Part shown: positions 54,317 through 63,967 of the stretch, piece after piece
Layout: every line of letters begins with the position of its first letter
Position numbering within the stretch: the first letter of the stretch is position 1
NCBI RefSeq assembly: GCF_025971925.1
Contig: NZ_JAPDHV010000001.1
Coordinates: 558,001-622,000, forward strand
Origin: Chryseobacterium oryctis
GTDB lineage: Bacteria > Bacteroidota > Bacteroidia > Flavobacteriales > Weeksellaceae
Reading direction: 5' to 3'
DNA: 64,000 bases
Translations under genes and position numbers: made by a program
The notes under the pieces: model-generated
Seen by the model: the letters and a program-made list of their open reading frames with translations, nothing else
The model's database searches: none
What the model was told of the DNA's origin: nothing

Positions 54317-54949
54317 ATGAAAAAATTCAAATTATTTTTTTTGATTATGTTTTACAATTTATGCAGTGCTCAACAAGGAAATGTAGGTATAAACACACCT
54401 AATCCTGAAGAAAAACTGCATATAAACGGGAATTTGCAGGTAGATGACCTTCATATAGAAAATGATTTTTCCAAGCTTGATACCAACGAAAAATACACTT
54501 TCTTGATTAAATCTCCTTCTCCAGACAATAAAATCACTTCGTATAACTATTTAACTGACACACAGGATACTGCAGCTACTTTAAATTTTATTCAGTTCAA
54601 AATTGACACAGACGATTCAGATGGTGACTGGATTAACGAGTTTGATACAAAAATAAATGCGTCTAAATACATTGTTGTAATATCATCTTTTGGTTTTAAT
54701 CTCCCTGTTTTCAATAGTTCCGACACAAAATACACACCTGTACCACAAATATTTGCTAAAATAAACCCAACTACCAATACCTGGGTTCTAAAAGCTGATT
54801 ATGACAGCTTCAAACCAAACGAAACGGGCGGCCAATGGACTCTTAACCTTCTTGCATTTGACCGCTCACAAGCAAACTTAATGGCTCATGTCAACGTCAA
54901 CATGAACAATAACGAAACAAAGTCAGCAACCACCCCACTTCTCCAATAA
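54317..54949 (+). CDS. small secreted protein with VGINT-P motif, paralog 1
   Basis: A 210-residue exported protein: signal peptide to about Ala18, then GNVGINTPNPEEKLHINGN (21-39), the same N-terminal motif as the adhesin-head proteins at 43426 and 48246. The body has a KINASKYIVVISSFGF strand, a Trp-rich segment (NTWVLKAD) and LLAFDRSQ near the end. It is similar in plan to the next two genes: a tandem family of three. No anchor or sorting domain. Probably a surface or filament-tip subunit (inference). Confidence 0.78.
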   Translation: MKKFKLFFLIMFYNLCSAQQGNVGINTPNPEEKLHINGNLQVDDLHIENDFSKLDTNEKYTFLIKSPSPDNKITSYNYLTDTQDTAATLNFIQFKIDTDDSDGDWINEFDTKINASKYIVVISSFGFNLPVFNSSDTKYTPVPQIFAKINPTTNTWVLKADYDSFKPNETGGQWTLNLLAFDRSQANLMAHVNVNMNNNETKSATTPLLQ

Positions 54950-54969
54950 AAGATTAACTAAGATAAAAA

Positions 54970-55641
54970 ATGAAAACATTAATTTGCTCCATACTATTAT
55001 TGAGCACAACAACATGTGTAGCACAGATAGGAATAGGAACAACAACCCCGAAAGGAACTCTCGATGTAGAAGGTAACACTCTTGTAGATGGTTCTATGAA
55101 AATAAATAATATCACTGATGCCCCAATCAACTCCAACCTTCTTCTGGTAAGATCCGAAGATTCAACTCCAAAAGGAGAACTAAAGCTGCTTGATATCAAC
55201 TTACGCAACGTAGCCCCTGTTAATAAATATAAAGTAATAGTTAGCAATGTAGATTCACACCAAATTGTGGATTTAAGCACAAATTTACCCACAAGTAAAT
55301 ACGTTGTAGCAATCACAGATGCTGTATTTCTAGGAGCTTCTACAACATCTACTTTGGTACTTTCCTCTCCTTCCAAAAGACTTTACGGAACATTTTCAAC
55401 AGAAGTAAAAACTATAAACAGAACAATTGGCGGAGTAGTCACTCCTGTTTATGCTGTAAATATGGCTTTTAAAGGAGCTAACTCAGTAGCCTTAAATAAC
55501 AACCCAACAAAAGGGCGTTGGGAATTTTCTTTAGTAGTATATGAAAGATCATTAGTAAAAGACTGGGGAACAATTTCAGGAAAAGTAACATCCCCTACCT
55601 ATAGTTCCACTTCAACTTCTACTCCTCAAGCACTACAATAA
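54970..55641 (+). CDS. small secreted protein with VGINT-P motif, paralog 2
   Basis: A 223-residue exported protein: signal peptide to about Ala18 (TTCVAQ), then IGIGTTTPKGTLDVEGN (20-36) and LVDGSMKINNIT. It shares LPTSKYVVAITDAVF with its neighbours' SKYIVVI/SEYVLVL strand, and WEFSLVVYERS with their LLAFDRS/LMAYRSI segment. It ends in a Ser/Thr-rich tail. It lies 20 bases after paralog 1 and 11 before paralog 3, so one transcript. Function unknown. Confidence 0.78.
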   Translation: MKTLICSILLLSTTTCVAQIGIGTTTPKGTLDVEGNTLVDGSMKINNITDAPINSNLLLVRSEDSTPKGELKLLDINLRNVAPVNKYKVIVSNVDSHQIVDLSTNLPTSKYVVAITDAVFLGASTTSTLVLSSPSKRLYGTFSTEVKTINRTIGGVVTPVYAVNMAFKGANSVALNNNPTKGRWEFSLVVYERSLVKDWGTISGKVTSPTYSSTSTSTPQALQ

Positions 55642-55652
55642 TCAAATTAATT

Positions 55653-56306
55653 ATGAAATACATTTTAATTATACTTATCTTTTTCTCATATAATAAATTA
55701 TTATCCCAAGGTACAAAGGTAGGAATCAAGACAGCAACTCCAAGAGAAACATTAGATGTAGCAGGAAGCATGTATACAAAAAAATTATATTTAAGAAAAC
55801 CTGCTCAGCCTCAGGTTTCAGGAGGAGCATATTTGGCTGGAAATGAAAACTCTGCTAACATAGGAACATATAATGCTAACTCATCATTATTTTATTATCT
55901 CCCAATTACATTCACGAACGTTCCAAAAACAGGCTTAGAAGATTATGATACAAAGATAAGCATCTCTGAATATGTACTTGTTTTACATAATTATTCAATA
56001 ACCAATAAAACTGGTAATACATCTGTAGTACTAGACAATACATCAAGTAATACAAGACAAGGCTCTCCTGAGTTTTTAGTTTATAGAGACTACAATACCA
56101 AAACCTGGCATATTAAAGGCAGATTTACAAAAAGTATATTTGTAGATTTATCTACTCCATCAAATACATCCTTCAATATAAATATGTATCTGATGGCTTA
56201 CAGAAGTATTATAACTAAGCAAGATATTACAGATAAAACAGTTAATATAAATTCAACAGACGGAAGCAATAGACAATATAGTATACCTTTACCATCAGGA
56301 TTCTAA
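55653..56306 (+). CDS. small secreted protein with VGINT-P motif, paralog 3
   Basis: A 217-residue exported protein: signal peptide to about Ser18 (NKLLSQ), then VGIKTATPRETLDVAGS (23-39). The body follows the pattern of the two preceding genes (DYDTKISISEYVLVLHNYS, KTWHIKGRF, INMYLMAYRSI). Last of three tandem paralogs. It converges on the PAS-LuxR regulator gene. Role unknown; surface exposure likely. Confidence 0.78.
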   Translation: MKYILIILIFFSYNKLLSQGTKVGIKTATPRETLDVAGSMYTKKLYLRKPAQPQVSGGAYLAGNENSANIGTYNANSSLFYYLPITFTNVPKTGLEDYDTKISISEYVLVLHNYSITNKTGNTSVVLDNTSSNTRQGSPEFLVYRDYNTKTWHIKGRFTKSIFVDLSTPSNTSFNINMYLMAYRSIITKQDITDKTVNINSTDGSNRQYSIPLPSGF

Positions 56307-56452
56307 AAACACAACCACAATTAAAGAAATAAAAATTACAATTTATTCCCACAAATCCAGAATACACCTAAAGTGAATTAAGGATTATTAAATACAAATG
56401 AGGTTAGAAATGTTATTCCAACCTCATTTTAAATATAAAAAATTTCAAAAAA

Positions 56453-57154
56453 TCACCCCATAGTAAAATCAAGTCTCATTTTTTTGAGAAGCTCAAGAAA
56501 GCTGGAAGAGTTGGTCTTATTAAGAATATTTCTTCGATGCGTGATAATAGTATTTTTACTTAAAAATAGTTTATCAGCAATCTGTTCACTCGAAAGCCCT
56601 TCACCAACCAGATGCACAACCTCTAGCTCTCTTTTAGTAAGGTTATAACAATTATCTGCATCTACGAATATATTCTTAGTTTTATCAAAAATTTTATAAT
56701 CACTATCCTGTCTTGTTGTATATTCAGGTAAAACTCTATGATTAACCAATGTCTTGGTAAGATGACCTCTTGTATTTACCTCAATTCCTTTACACTGTTG
56801 ACTAATTCCTATATATGTACCATCAGAAATTCTAATTCTATAAGTATAGTTTAGTATAAATTTAAAGTGCTCATTAAAGCTTAGTTTATTGGTAAACTCC
56901 AGACCTCGTTTTTCACATTCGAAAAAATAATCCAAATCATCTGGGTGAATAATTGACAAAAGAAAATCTAAGGTAAAATCAGCACACTTATATCCAGTAA
57001 TAACCTCAAAAGAAGAGTTTGAAAAAATTATTTTATTTTCAAAACAATCAAATAAGAAAAAATAACTTGATATCAAAGATGAATCTTCTGAAGTATCATT
57101 CTTCACATAAGAACTTTGTGCCAAAACAAGATCAGACCATTTAGAAGTAGACAT
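56453..57154 (-). CDS. PAS-LuxR transcriptional regulator
   Basis: A 233-residue regulator. A PAS-like sensing domain covers about 32-130 (FLFDCFENKIIFSNSSFEVIT, IIHPDDLDYF). The C-terminal LuxR/FixJ HTH spans about 172-225 (LTKRELEVVHLVGEGLSSEQ, LSKNTIITHRRNIL). I start at ATG 57154; the longer frame from a TTG at 57205 lies across the predicted promoter. In many flavobacteria such PAS-LuxR proteins are orphan regulators. Its place next to the secreted-protein genes makes them candidate targets (inference). Confidence 0.88.
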   Translation of the reverse strand: MSTSKWSDLVLAQSSYVKNDTSEDSSLISSYFFLFDCFENKIIFSNSSFEVITGYKCADFTLDFLLSIIHPDDLDYFFECEKRGLEFTNKLSFNEHFKFILNYTYRIRISDGTYIGISQQCKGIEVNTRGHLTKTLVNHRVLPEYTTRQDSDYKIFDKTKNIFVDADNCYNLTKRELEVVHLVGEGLSSEQIADKLFLSKNTIITHRRNILNKTNSSSFLELLKKMRLDFTMG

Positions 57155-57170
57155 AAAACAAACATTTTCG

Positions 57171-57178
57171 CAAAAATA
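57171..57178 (-). promoter_or_regulatory. -7 element of the PAS-LuxR gene
   Basis: TATTTTTG on the minus strand, 16 bases before the ATG; a TTTTG lies 24 bases further upstream, longer than the usual spacing. Confidence 0.35.
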
Positions 57179-57271
57179 GTAAATATCAATTAAAATATTA
57201 ATCAAAATAATTTAATTAATTTAAAAAAACAACAAAATAAGTAAAATAACATCACAGAACAAATAATTAAA

Positions 57272-57302
57272 AAAGAAAAAAGTCGAAGATTGCTCTTCGA
57301 CT
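57272..57302 (-). terminator. terminator of nusG
   Basis: AGTCGAAGA (57281-57289) pairs with TCTTCGACT (57294-57302) around TTGC. On the minus strand six T follow directly and more after a C. It separates nusG from everything downstream, so rplK cannot rely on read-through. Confidence 0.88.
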
Positions 57303-57343
57303 CTCACTATTTATATAGTCTTATATTTTATATAAAGTATTTA

Positions 57344-57886
57344 TTATACTTTTTCTACTTGCATGTAACTAAGCTCCATTGGAGTTTTTCTACCAAATAT
57401 AAGTACAGATACTTCAATTTTCTTTTTGTCTTCAAGAATTTTTTCAACAGTACCATTAAATCCATTAAATGGTCCATCAATTACCTTCACGTTTTCTCCT
57501 ACAACATAAGGAATCTCAACATCAGAAGCAAATTCTGACAATTCATCCATTCTACCAAGCATTCTATTAACCTCAGATTTTCTCATAGGAACAGGATCAC
57601 CTCCTTTCGTTAAACTCAAGAAAGAAATAACCCCAGGAATATTCTTAATAACGTGAGGAATTTCCCCCATTAGGTCAGCTTCAATCATTAAGTATCCAGG
57701 ATAATATGGTCTTTCTTTAGGAACTTTTTTTCCGTTTCTAATCTGAATAACCTTTTCCATAGGAATAACCACTTGAGTAACGTACTGCTCAAACCCTAAA
57801 CGTTTGATTTCTGTCTCAATATAGTTTTTCACTTTATTTTCCTGTCCGCTGATTGCTTTCAGCACATACCATTTCAATTCGCTCAT
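57344..57886 (-). CDS. nusG: transcription termination/antitermination protein NusG
   Basis: A 180-residue elongation factor that binds RNA polymerase and couples it to ribosomes or Rho. NGN domain: KWYVLKAISGQENKVKNYIE and PYYPGYLMIEADL. C-terminal KOW: GENVKVIDGPFNGFNGTVEKI, then LIFGRKTPMELSYMQVEKV. Normal length. It lies 18 bases after secE. The canonical next gene, rplK, is about 5 kb away, beyond a terminator and an insertion. Confidence 0.98.
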   Translation of the reverse strand: MSELKWYVLKAISGQENKVKNYIETEIKRLGFEQYVTQVVIPMEKVIQIRNGKKVPKERPYYPGYLMIEADLMGEIPHVIKNIPGVISFLSLTKGGDPVPMRKSEVNRMLGRMDELSEFASDVEIPYVVGENVKVIDGPFNGFNGTVEKILEDKKKIEVSVLIFGRKTPMELSYMQVEKV

Positions 57887-57904
57887 TATGGGAAAATACT
57901 TTTG

Positions 57905-58111
57905 TTAATTGAACAAGTTAATTAGCATTCCTATTATGTTGCTGATTGCTTTAGAAAACAATTCATCAACTCCAAAGGTAAATAATGACAAGATAACTGT
58001 TGCAATCGTTACTACAATTGTAGAAGATTGCAAATCAGCCCATTTTGGCCATTCAACTTTATGTCTGAATTCGTTATAAGAACCTTTTAAAAAATCGATA
58101 AATGAACTCAT
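57905..58111 (-). CDS. secE: preprotein translocase subunit SecE
   Basis: A 68-residue single-span SecE: an amphipathic helix (MSSFIDFLKGSYNEFRHKV), the family motif VEWPKWADLQSSTIVV, and one membrane helix (about 31-52). It stabilises SecY in the inner membrane. It lies between tRNA-Trp and nusG, the usual Bacteroidetes place. Confidence 0.97.
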   Translation of the reverse strand: MSSFIDFLKGSYNEFRHKVEWPKWADLQSSTIVVTIATVILSLFTFGVDELFSKAISNIIGMLINLFN

Positions 58112-58123
58112 AATTTATATTTG

Positions 58124-58194
58124 CACGGGCACAAGGATTCGAACCCTGATCAACGGTTTTGGAGACCGGTATCCTACCATTGGACGATGCCCGT
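58124..58194 (-). tRNA. tRNA-Trp (CCA anticodon)
   Basis: A 71-base cloverleaf on the minus strand: acceptor ACGGGCA/UGCCCGU, D-stem GUCC/GGAU, anticodon loop CUCCAAA with anticodon CCA, T-stem CAGGG/CCUUG with UUCGAAU loop, discriminator G. The 27-43 pair is a C-U mismatch. The 3' CCA is not encoded. Confidence 0.96.
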
Positions 58195-58198
58195 AGTT

Positions 58199-58237
58199 AA
58201 AAAAGCTCCGTAAAGAATTTCCTTACGGAAGCTTTTA
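58199..58237 (-). terminator. terminator of tuf
   Basis: A stem of AGCT and CCGTAA paired with TTACGG and AGCT (one bulged base), followed on the minus strand by a T run, just upstream of the tRNA-Trp gene. Confidence 0.75.
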
Positions 58238-58250
58238 TATTTTTAAGATA

Positions 58251-59456
58251 TTAATCTAAGATTTCAGTAACCTGACCTGAACCAACTGTTCTACCTCCTT
58301 CTCTGATCGCGAATCTAAGACCCTCGTTAAGAGCGATTGGTTGTAACAATTCTACAGTGATCTCTAAGTTATCACCAGGCATTACCATTTCTACACCTTC
58401 TGGTAAGAAGATCTCACCTGTAACGTCAGTAGTTCTTACATAGAACTGAGGACGGTATTTGTTGTGGAATGGAGTGTGACGTCCACCTTCTTCTTTAGAA
58501 AGGATATAAACAGACGCTTTGAATTTTTTGTGTGGCTTCACAGAATCTTTCTTCGCGATAACCATACCTCTCTTGATGTCAGTTTTTTCAATACCTCTCA
58601 ACAATAGACCTACGTTATCACCAGCTTCACCTCTGTCTAGGATTTTTCTGAACATCTCAACTCCTGTAATTGTAGAAGTTAATTTTTCTTCACCCATACC
58701 TACGATATCAACTGGATCTCCAGTGTTGATAACACCAGCTTCGATTCTACCAGTTGCTACAGTACCTCTACCTGTAATAGAGAATACGTCTTCGATTGGC
58801 ATCAAGAATGGCTTATCTGTATCTCTTGTTGGCTCTTCAATCCAAGTATCAACAGCATCCATCAAAGCTTCAACAGTCTTAAACCATTTATCTTCAGAAT
58901 CACCGTTTGTAGCAGCAGTAAGTGCACCAAGAGCAGAACCTTGAATTACTGGAGAGTTATCTCCGTCAAATTCATAAGTAGATAATAAATCTCTAAGCTC
59001 CATTTCAACAAGCTCTAACAATTCTGGATCATCCACCATGTCAACTTTGTTCATGAAAACAACGATTCTTGGTACGTTTACCTGACGGCAAAGTAGGATA
59101 TGTTCTCTAGTTTGAGGCATTGGACCATCAGTTGCAGCACATACTACGATAGCTCCATCCATCTGAGCAGCACCAGTTACCATGTTCTTAACATAGTCGG
59201 CGTGACCTGGACAGTCAACGTGAGCATAGTGTCTTTTTTCAGTTTCGTATTCGATGTGAGCTGTATTGATAGTAATACCTCTTTCTTTTTCTTCTGGAGC
59301 AGAGTCAATTGCAGAGAAGTCTTTTTTCTCAGCAAGACCTTTGCTAGCTAATACAGCAGAAATAGCAGCTGTAAGAGTAGTTTTACCATGGTCAACGTGA
59401 CCAATAGTACCAATGTTCAAGTGTGGTTTGTTACGATTAAACGTTTCCTTTGCCAT
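58251..59456 (-). CDS. tuf: elongation factor Tu
   Basis: A 401-residue GTPase that delivers aminoacyl-tRNA to the ribosome. G1 GHVDHGKT (19-26), G2 region [11 protein letters not shown] (60-70), G3 DCPGH (81-85), G4 NKVD (136-139), G5 SAL. Domains 2 and 3 are intact and end [12 protein letters not shown]. Head of the tuf-tRNA-secE-nusG block. A -7 element (TATATTTG, 59507-59500, minus strand) lies 43 bases before the ATG. Confidence 0.98.
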   Translation of the reverse strand: MAKETFNRNKPHLNIGTIGHVDHGKTTLTAAISAVLASKGLAEKKDFSAIDSAPEEKERGITINTAHIEYETEKRHYAHVDCPGHADYVKNMVTGAAQMDGAIVVCAATDGPMPQTREHILLCRQVNVPRIVVFMNKVDMVDDPELLELVEMELRDLLSTYEFDGDNSPVIQGSALGALTAATNGDSEDKWFKTVEALMDAVDTWIEEPTRDTDKPFLMPIEDVFSITGRGTVATGRIEAGVINTGDPVDIVGMGEEKLTSTITGVEMFRKILDRGEAGDNVGLLLRGIEKTDIKRGMVIAKKDSVKPHKKFKASVYILSKEEGGRHTPFHNKYRPQFYVRTTDVTGEIFLPEGVEMVMPGDNLEITVELLQPIALNEGLRFAIREGGRTVGSGQVTEILD

Positions 59457-59499
59457 GATTTAAAATTATTTATTTATTGTTTTTCAAATTTTCGGTGTG

Positions 59500-59507
59500 C
59501 AAATATA
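59500..59507 (-). promoter_or_regulatory. -7 element of tuf
   Basis: TATATTTG on the minus strand, full match to TAnnTTTG, 43 bases before the start. The -33 region is TTTTAG-like, not a clean TTTG. Confidence 0.45.
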
Positions 59508-59712
59508 ATGAATTTTTAAATACTAAAACCTTTTTATGAAAAAAAGTTTCAATATTCAAATCCAATGAAGTACAGACCTTATATTTCAATGTATTGAGAT
59601 TGCAAATTTACAAATTTTTCTTGATTGAAAAAACTTTATAAAACCTTTTATGAAAAAGCCTGAAATACAATTTGTTCCAAACCCTTTTTGATATATTATT
59701 TATCAAATATGA

Positions 59713-62700
59713 TTAAAACTGCTGAGATTTTTTAGTTCTGTTAAAAATCCAGAAAATGATTGGAAAAATCAGCAAGGTTAATATTGTTGCAGTAATTAAC
59801 CCTCCGATAATAACTATTGCCAATGGTTTTTGAGATTCCGAACCTATACCTGTAGACAAAGCAGCAGGCATCAAACCTATTGAAGCCATAAGAGCAGTCA
59901 TAATTACAGGTCTTGTTCTTGACTTCACCCCATTTAATATAGAATCATCCAAAGTCAATCCGCTTTTTACATTCTGATGAAACTCCGTTATCAAAATGAC
60001 ACCGTTTTGAATACAGATTCCCAACAAAGCAATCATTCCTACCCCTGCTGAAATTCCGAAATTGATTCCCGTCAAATGCAATGCAATGATTCCTCCAATC
60101 AAAGCAAAAGGCACATTGGCTAATACTAAAAGAGAGTCTTTCATATTTCCGAAAAGGATAAATAATAAGAAGAAAATCCCTAAAATACTTATCGGAACCA
60201 CTTGAGCTAATCTTTTTGAAGCTCTTTGCTGATTTTCAAACTGACCAGTCCAGCCGACAGAATACCCATCCGGAAGCTCAATGTTAGAAACAGCTTTTTG
60301 AGCATCTGCAATCGTACTTCCCAAATCACGATCACGAATTGAGAATTTTATCCCTATATATCTTTTAATATCATCTCTATAAATAAAAGCTGCCCCGTTG
60401 TCTTTAACGATTGAACTAATTTCCTTTAACGGAATTTTTGTTCCATCTTGCGTAGGAACCATTAAAGCTGCAATATCATTTTCATCTTTCCTATACTCTT
60501 GGGAATAACGAAGTCGAATAGGAAATTTCTTTTCACCATCAAACATTTCAGAAACCGTTTTTCCGCCAAAAGCCATCTCCAAAACAGCTTGTGCATCTGC
60601 AGGCATGACTCCGTATGCCGCCATTTTATCTCTGTCTAACATCACGCTTACTTCCGGCTGACCAATATTTTTGATAACTCCGGCATCTTTTACTCCTTCA
60701 ACATCTTTAATTTCGTTTAAAATCTTTTCTGCCAACTCATCCAATGTTTGAAGATTATCTCCATAGATTTTAATTCCATTTTCAGCTTTAAACCCTGCAA
60801 CAGCTTCCGCCACATTATCAGAAATAGGCTGAGAATAATTGAATGTTATACCTTGGTAACTACGCAGTTTTTCATCTATCTCTTCTATCAATTCTTCATT
60901 GGTGATTTTCCGTTTCCATTCTTCTTTTGGTTTAAGATTTACAGCAAATTGTACAAATCCAAAACCATTAGGATCGGTCCCGTCATTACTTCTTCCTGTC
61001 TGAGCAAGAACATCTGTAACTTCAGAAAAACTCATAATATCTTTTTTTAACAAATCTGCTGTTTTTAATGATTCTTTTAGTGAAGAACTCATAGGCATTT
61101 CTGCTGTTATCCAAAGAGAGCCTTCATTCAGTTGTGGTAAAAACTCTGTACCTAAAAATTTTCCTGAGAACAATGTGACTGTCATAAATGCAACAGCAAC
61201 AATTAAGCTCATTTTTTTATATTTAAAAGTATAGTTGAAGCCTTTTAAAACAATCTTATCCCAAAAGTTTACAAACGGATTGTTTTTTTCTTTTACATTT
61301 TTATTTAAAAGAATATGTGAAAGAACAGGAACTAAAGTCAATGTAAAAATTAAAGCACCCATTAACGCAAAACCTAGCGTAAAAGCCAATGGAGAAAACA
61401 TTTTACCCTCTACTTTCTGAAAAGAAAAAATCGGGATTAATGAAGTGATAATAATTAATTTTGAAAAGAAAATAGCTTTTCCCAACCCTGTTCCTGTTTG
61501 CTTTATCCATCCTCCTTTTGCCAATTTATTGAATTTTTCCTCTCCGTATTTATGAGCTTTATGATCGAGCATTACAAAAAGACCTTCTACCATGACGACG
61601 GCTCCGTCTATAATAATTCCGAAATCTACAGCTCCTAAAGATAGAAGATTTGCACTCATTCCCGCCATTTTCAGACATAGAAAAGCAAACAATAAGGAAA
61701 GCGGAATAATGATAGAAACTATGAAAGTCGTTCTCCAATCTGCCATAAAAATCAAAACAATTACCGTCACAAGAACGATACCTTCAATGAGATTATGCAT
61801 TACGGTATGCGTCGTAAAATCCATTAAGTTATCTCTGTCATAAAAAGTAACCATCTTCACATCCTTCGGAAGAATCTTTTCGTTGAGTTCTTTTATTTTT
61901 TCTTTTACTCCAACCAAAACTTCACGAGGATTTTCTCCTTTTCTCATCACTACAATTCCTTCTACTGTATCTTCCTGATTATTGAGACCCGCCTGACCGA
62001 CTCTTGGCATTGAACTTTCGTGAGCATTTGCCACATTTTTAACCAAAACAGGATTTCCACTATCATTTTGTATCGTAATATTACCTATATCAGTAATTGA
62101 TTGTACCAAACCTATTCCCCTCACCACATACGCCTGTCCGTTTTTCTCGATGACATCACCTCCTACATTTAGATTACTTTTTGTGACTGCATCATAGACT
62201 TGAAGTGGTGTTAAATTATATTTATCTAAAGCTCTCGGATCGATACTTAATTCAAAAACTTTCTCCTGCCCTCCGAAAACATTGATATCGGCAACTCCGG
62301 GAACTCCTCTCAAAGCTCTATCGATTACCCAATTTTGTAATGTTAATAATTCTCTGGAATCTTTCGTTTTACTCTGTAATGTATATCTGAAAATCTCGCC
62401 TGTTGGCCCGTAAGGAGGCTGAACTTCTGGCTCCACCTCATCGGGAAGACTCACTGTTCGTAATTGATTATTGACTTGATTTCGTGCAAAAGTATCATCT
62501 ACCCCATCATCAAAAAGAATTTTGACAATAGAGAGTCCAAACATGGTTGTACTTCTCACGCTTGTCTTTTTCTGAATCGGACTCATAGCCAATTCTATAG
62601 GTGTAGTTACAAAACGTTCAACTTCTTCAGCACTTCTTCCGTTCCATTGCGTAATGATAACAATTTGGGTATTGGTAACATCTGGGAAAGCCTCAATGGG

Positions 62701-62811
62701 CATATTTTTGAAACTTATAAAACCAGCAACCGCCAAAATAGCCACCCAAATGAAGGTAAATGCTTTATTTTTTAACGAAAAAGCTATTATATTTTTAATG
62801 AATTTATTCAT
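59713..62811 (-). CDS. CzcA-type heavy-metal efflux RND pump
   Basis: A 1032-residue inner-membrane proton/metal antiporter of the CusA/CzcA family with 12 membrane helices and two large periplasmic loops. The helix-4 signature is DFGIIIDGAVVMVEG (396-410: Asp396, Asp402, Glu409), which fits the HME-RND pattern linked to Zn/Co/Cd rather than the Cu/Ag type; the final Asn is Gly. The N-terminal GYxS-like start is replaced by the usual NMPIEAFPDVTNTQ. Cargo assignment is inference. It lies 70 bases after the fusion-protein gene; the outer-membrane channel gene is not in the window. Confidence 0.92.
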   Translation of the reverse strand: MNKFIKNIIAFSLKNKAFTFIWVAILAVAGFISFKNMPIEAFPDVTNTQIVIITQWNGRSAEEVERFVTTPIELAMSPIQKKTSVRSTTMFGLSIVKILFDDGVDDTFARNQVNNQLRTVSLPDEVEPEVQPPYGPTGEIFRYTLQSKTKDSRELLTLQNWVIDRALRGVPGVADINVFGGQEKVFELSIDPRALDKYNLTPLQVYDAVTKSNLNVGGDVIEKNGQAYVVRGIGLVQSITDIGNITIQNDSGNPVLVKNVANAHESSMPRVGQAGLNNQEDTVEGIVVMRKGENPREVLVGVKEKIKELNEKILPKDVKMVTFYDRDNLMDFTTHTVMHNLIEGIVLVTVIVLIFMADWRTTFIVSIIIPLSLLFAFLCLKMAGMSANLLSLGAVDFGIIIDGAVVMVEGLFVMLDHKAHKYGEEKFNKLAKGGWIKQTGTGLGKAIFFSKLIIITSLIPIFSFQKVEGKMFSPLAFTLGFALMGALIFTLTLVPVLSHILLNKNVKEKNNPFVNFWDKIVLKGFNYTFKYKKMSLIVAVAFMTVTLFSGKFLGTEFLPQLNEGSLWITAEMPMSSSLKESLKTADLLKKDIMSFSEVTDVLAQTGRSNDGTDPNGFGFVQFAVNLKPKEEWKRKITNEELIEEIDEKLRSYQGITFNYSQPISDNVAEAVAGFKAENGIKIYGDNLQTLDELAEKILNEIKDVEGVKDAGVIKNIGQPEVSVMLDRDKMAAYGVMPADAQAVLEMAFGGKTVSEMFDGEKKFPIRLRYSQEYRKDENDIAALMVPTQDGTKIPLKEISSIVKDNGAAFIYRDDIKRYIGIKFSIRDRDLGSTIADAQKAVSNIELPDGYSVGWTGQFENQQRASKRLAQVVPISILGIFFLLFILFGNMKDSLLVLANVPFALIGGIIALHLTGINFGISAGVGMIALLGICIQNGVILITEFHQNVKSGLTLDDSILNGVKSRTRPVIMTALMASIGLMPAALSTGIGSESQKPLAIVIIGGLITATILTLLIFPIIFWIFNRTKKSQQF

Positions 62812-62881
62812 GATAGATTTCTAATGACCTAAAAAAGTCGTTGAAGGAAATTTTGATTCTTTTTAATTATTGCAACCCTAA

Positions 62882-63967
62882 TTAACTATTCAAAGAACGA
62901 TAAATCAACAACTGGTTGTTGGTGATAACTTGCTCTCCTTCCAACAAACCTTCAGCAACATAAGTAATATTTCCTACCTGCTTCAACACTTTTATTTCTT
63001 TAACTTTTACATCGGTTCTTGATTTATAAGCCACCACAAAACTTCTATTATCATCAAAAATCACCGATTTGGAAGGGATTGCCAATGCCATTTCATTCTC
63101 AAAATTAGTTACTTTTATTGTCGCTTTGCTTTCAGGAATTAACAATCCATTGGCATTATCTAAAACCACTCTCGCTTGCATGGCATTGGTTTGAGGGTCT
63201 ATTATTTTAAAAATTTTGTCGATTTTTCCATCAAAAACTTTATCCGGATAAGACAAAGTAGAAACCTGAGCCTTCATTCCTAAACTTATTTTGTCAATAT
63301 CAGATTCGTTGACATTCATTATAGCCCAAACTTTTGTAGTATTAGCAACATCAAAAATATTTTCGCTTCTGTCACTTCTCAACTGCATATCTTTATTGAT
63401 GTTTTTCTGAACAATATACCCACTGATTGGAGAAACAACACTATAAATATTCCCTTTCTTTACATTATAAACTGTACTTACGGCACTTGCTCTTTGCAAC
63501 TGGTCTTGTGCTTTTTTCAGCTGACTTTTAGCTTCTAGGACATCTCTTTCGGTATTTAATTTTCCTTCGTACATTTCTTTGGCAACACGGAGGTTATTTT
63601 GGGCAACAACCAAATCTGTTTTGGCATCGCTTACATCTTTTTGAATTTCTGCTAATTCCGTACTTCTAATTGTGGCTAAAACCTGACCTTTTTTAACGTA
63701 ATCTCCCAATTCTGCATTTACGCTGAGAACATTTCCTCCAACTAAAGGATAAACATCGATATAGCTGTTTTTATCAGCAGAGATTTTACCGTAGAAATTG
63801 TAGTCATCTTCTATATACTTCTTTTCAACTTTTGCTAAAGAAATTGATTTTAACATCGTATTGCTAAGTTCAAAACCTTTTTTGTGTTGTGGTACATTTT
63901 TCTCCTCTTTTGAATTGCAAGACAAAACAGATAAAACAATTATTATAGGAATGATATATTTTTTCAT
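62882..63967 (-). CDS. RND efflux membrane-fusion lipoprotein
   Basis: A 361-residue periplasmic adaptor. Lipobox LSVLSC with Cys17 anchors it. A lipoyl-like half (VYPLVGGNVLSVNAELGDYVKKGQVLATI), a coiled-coil hairpin (about 115-165, VSDAKTDLVVAQNNLRVAKE), the second lipoyl half (SPISGYIVQKNI), and a beta-barrel end follow. It links the CzcA-type pump to an outer-membrane channel. Co-transcribed with the pump. No His-rich metal site is visible. Confidence 0.92.
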   Translation of the reverse strand: MKKYIIPIIIVLSVLSCNSKEEKNVPQHKKGFELSNTMLKSISLAKVEKKYIEDDYNFYGKISADKNSYIDVYPLVGGNVLSVNAELGDYVKKGQVLATIRSTELAEIQKDVSDAKTDLVVAQNNLRVAKEMYEGKLNTERDVLEAKSQLKKAQDQLQRASAVSTVYNVKKGNIYSVVSPISGYIVQKNINKDMQLRSDRSENIFDVANTTKVWAIMNVNESDIDKISLGMKAQVSTLSYPDKVFDGKIDKIFKIIDPQTNAMQARVVLDNANGLLIPESKATIKVTNFENEMALAIPSKSVIFDDNRSFVVAYKSRTDVKVKEIKVLKQVGNITYVAEGLLEGEQVITNNQLLIYRSLNS

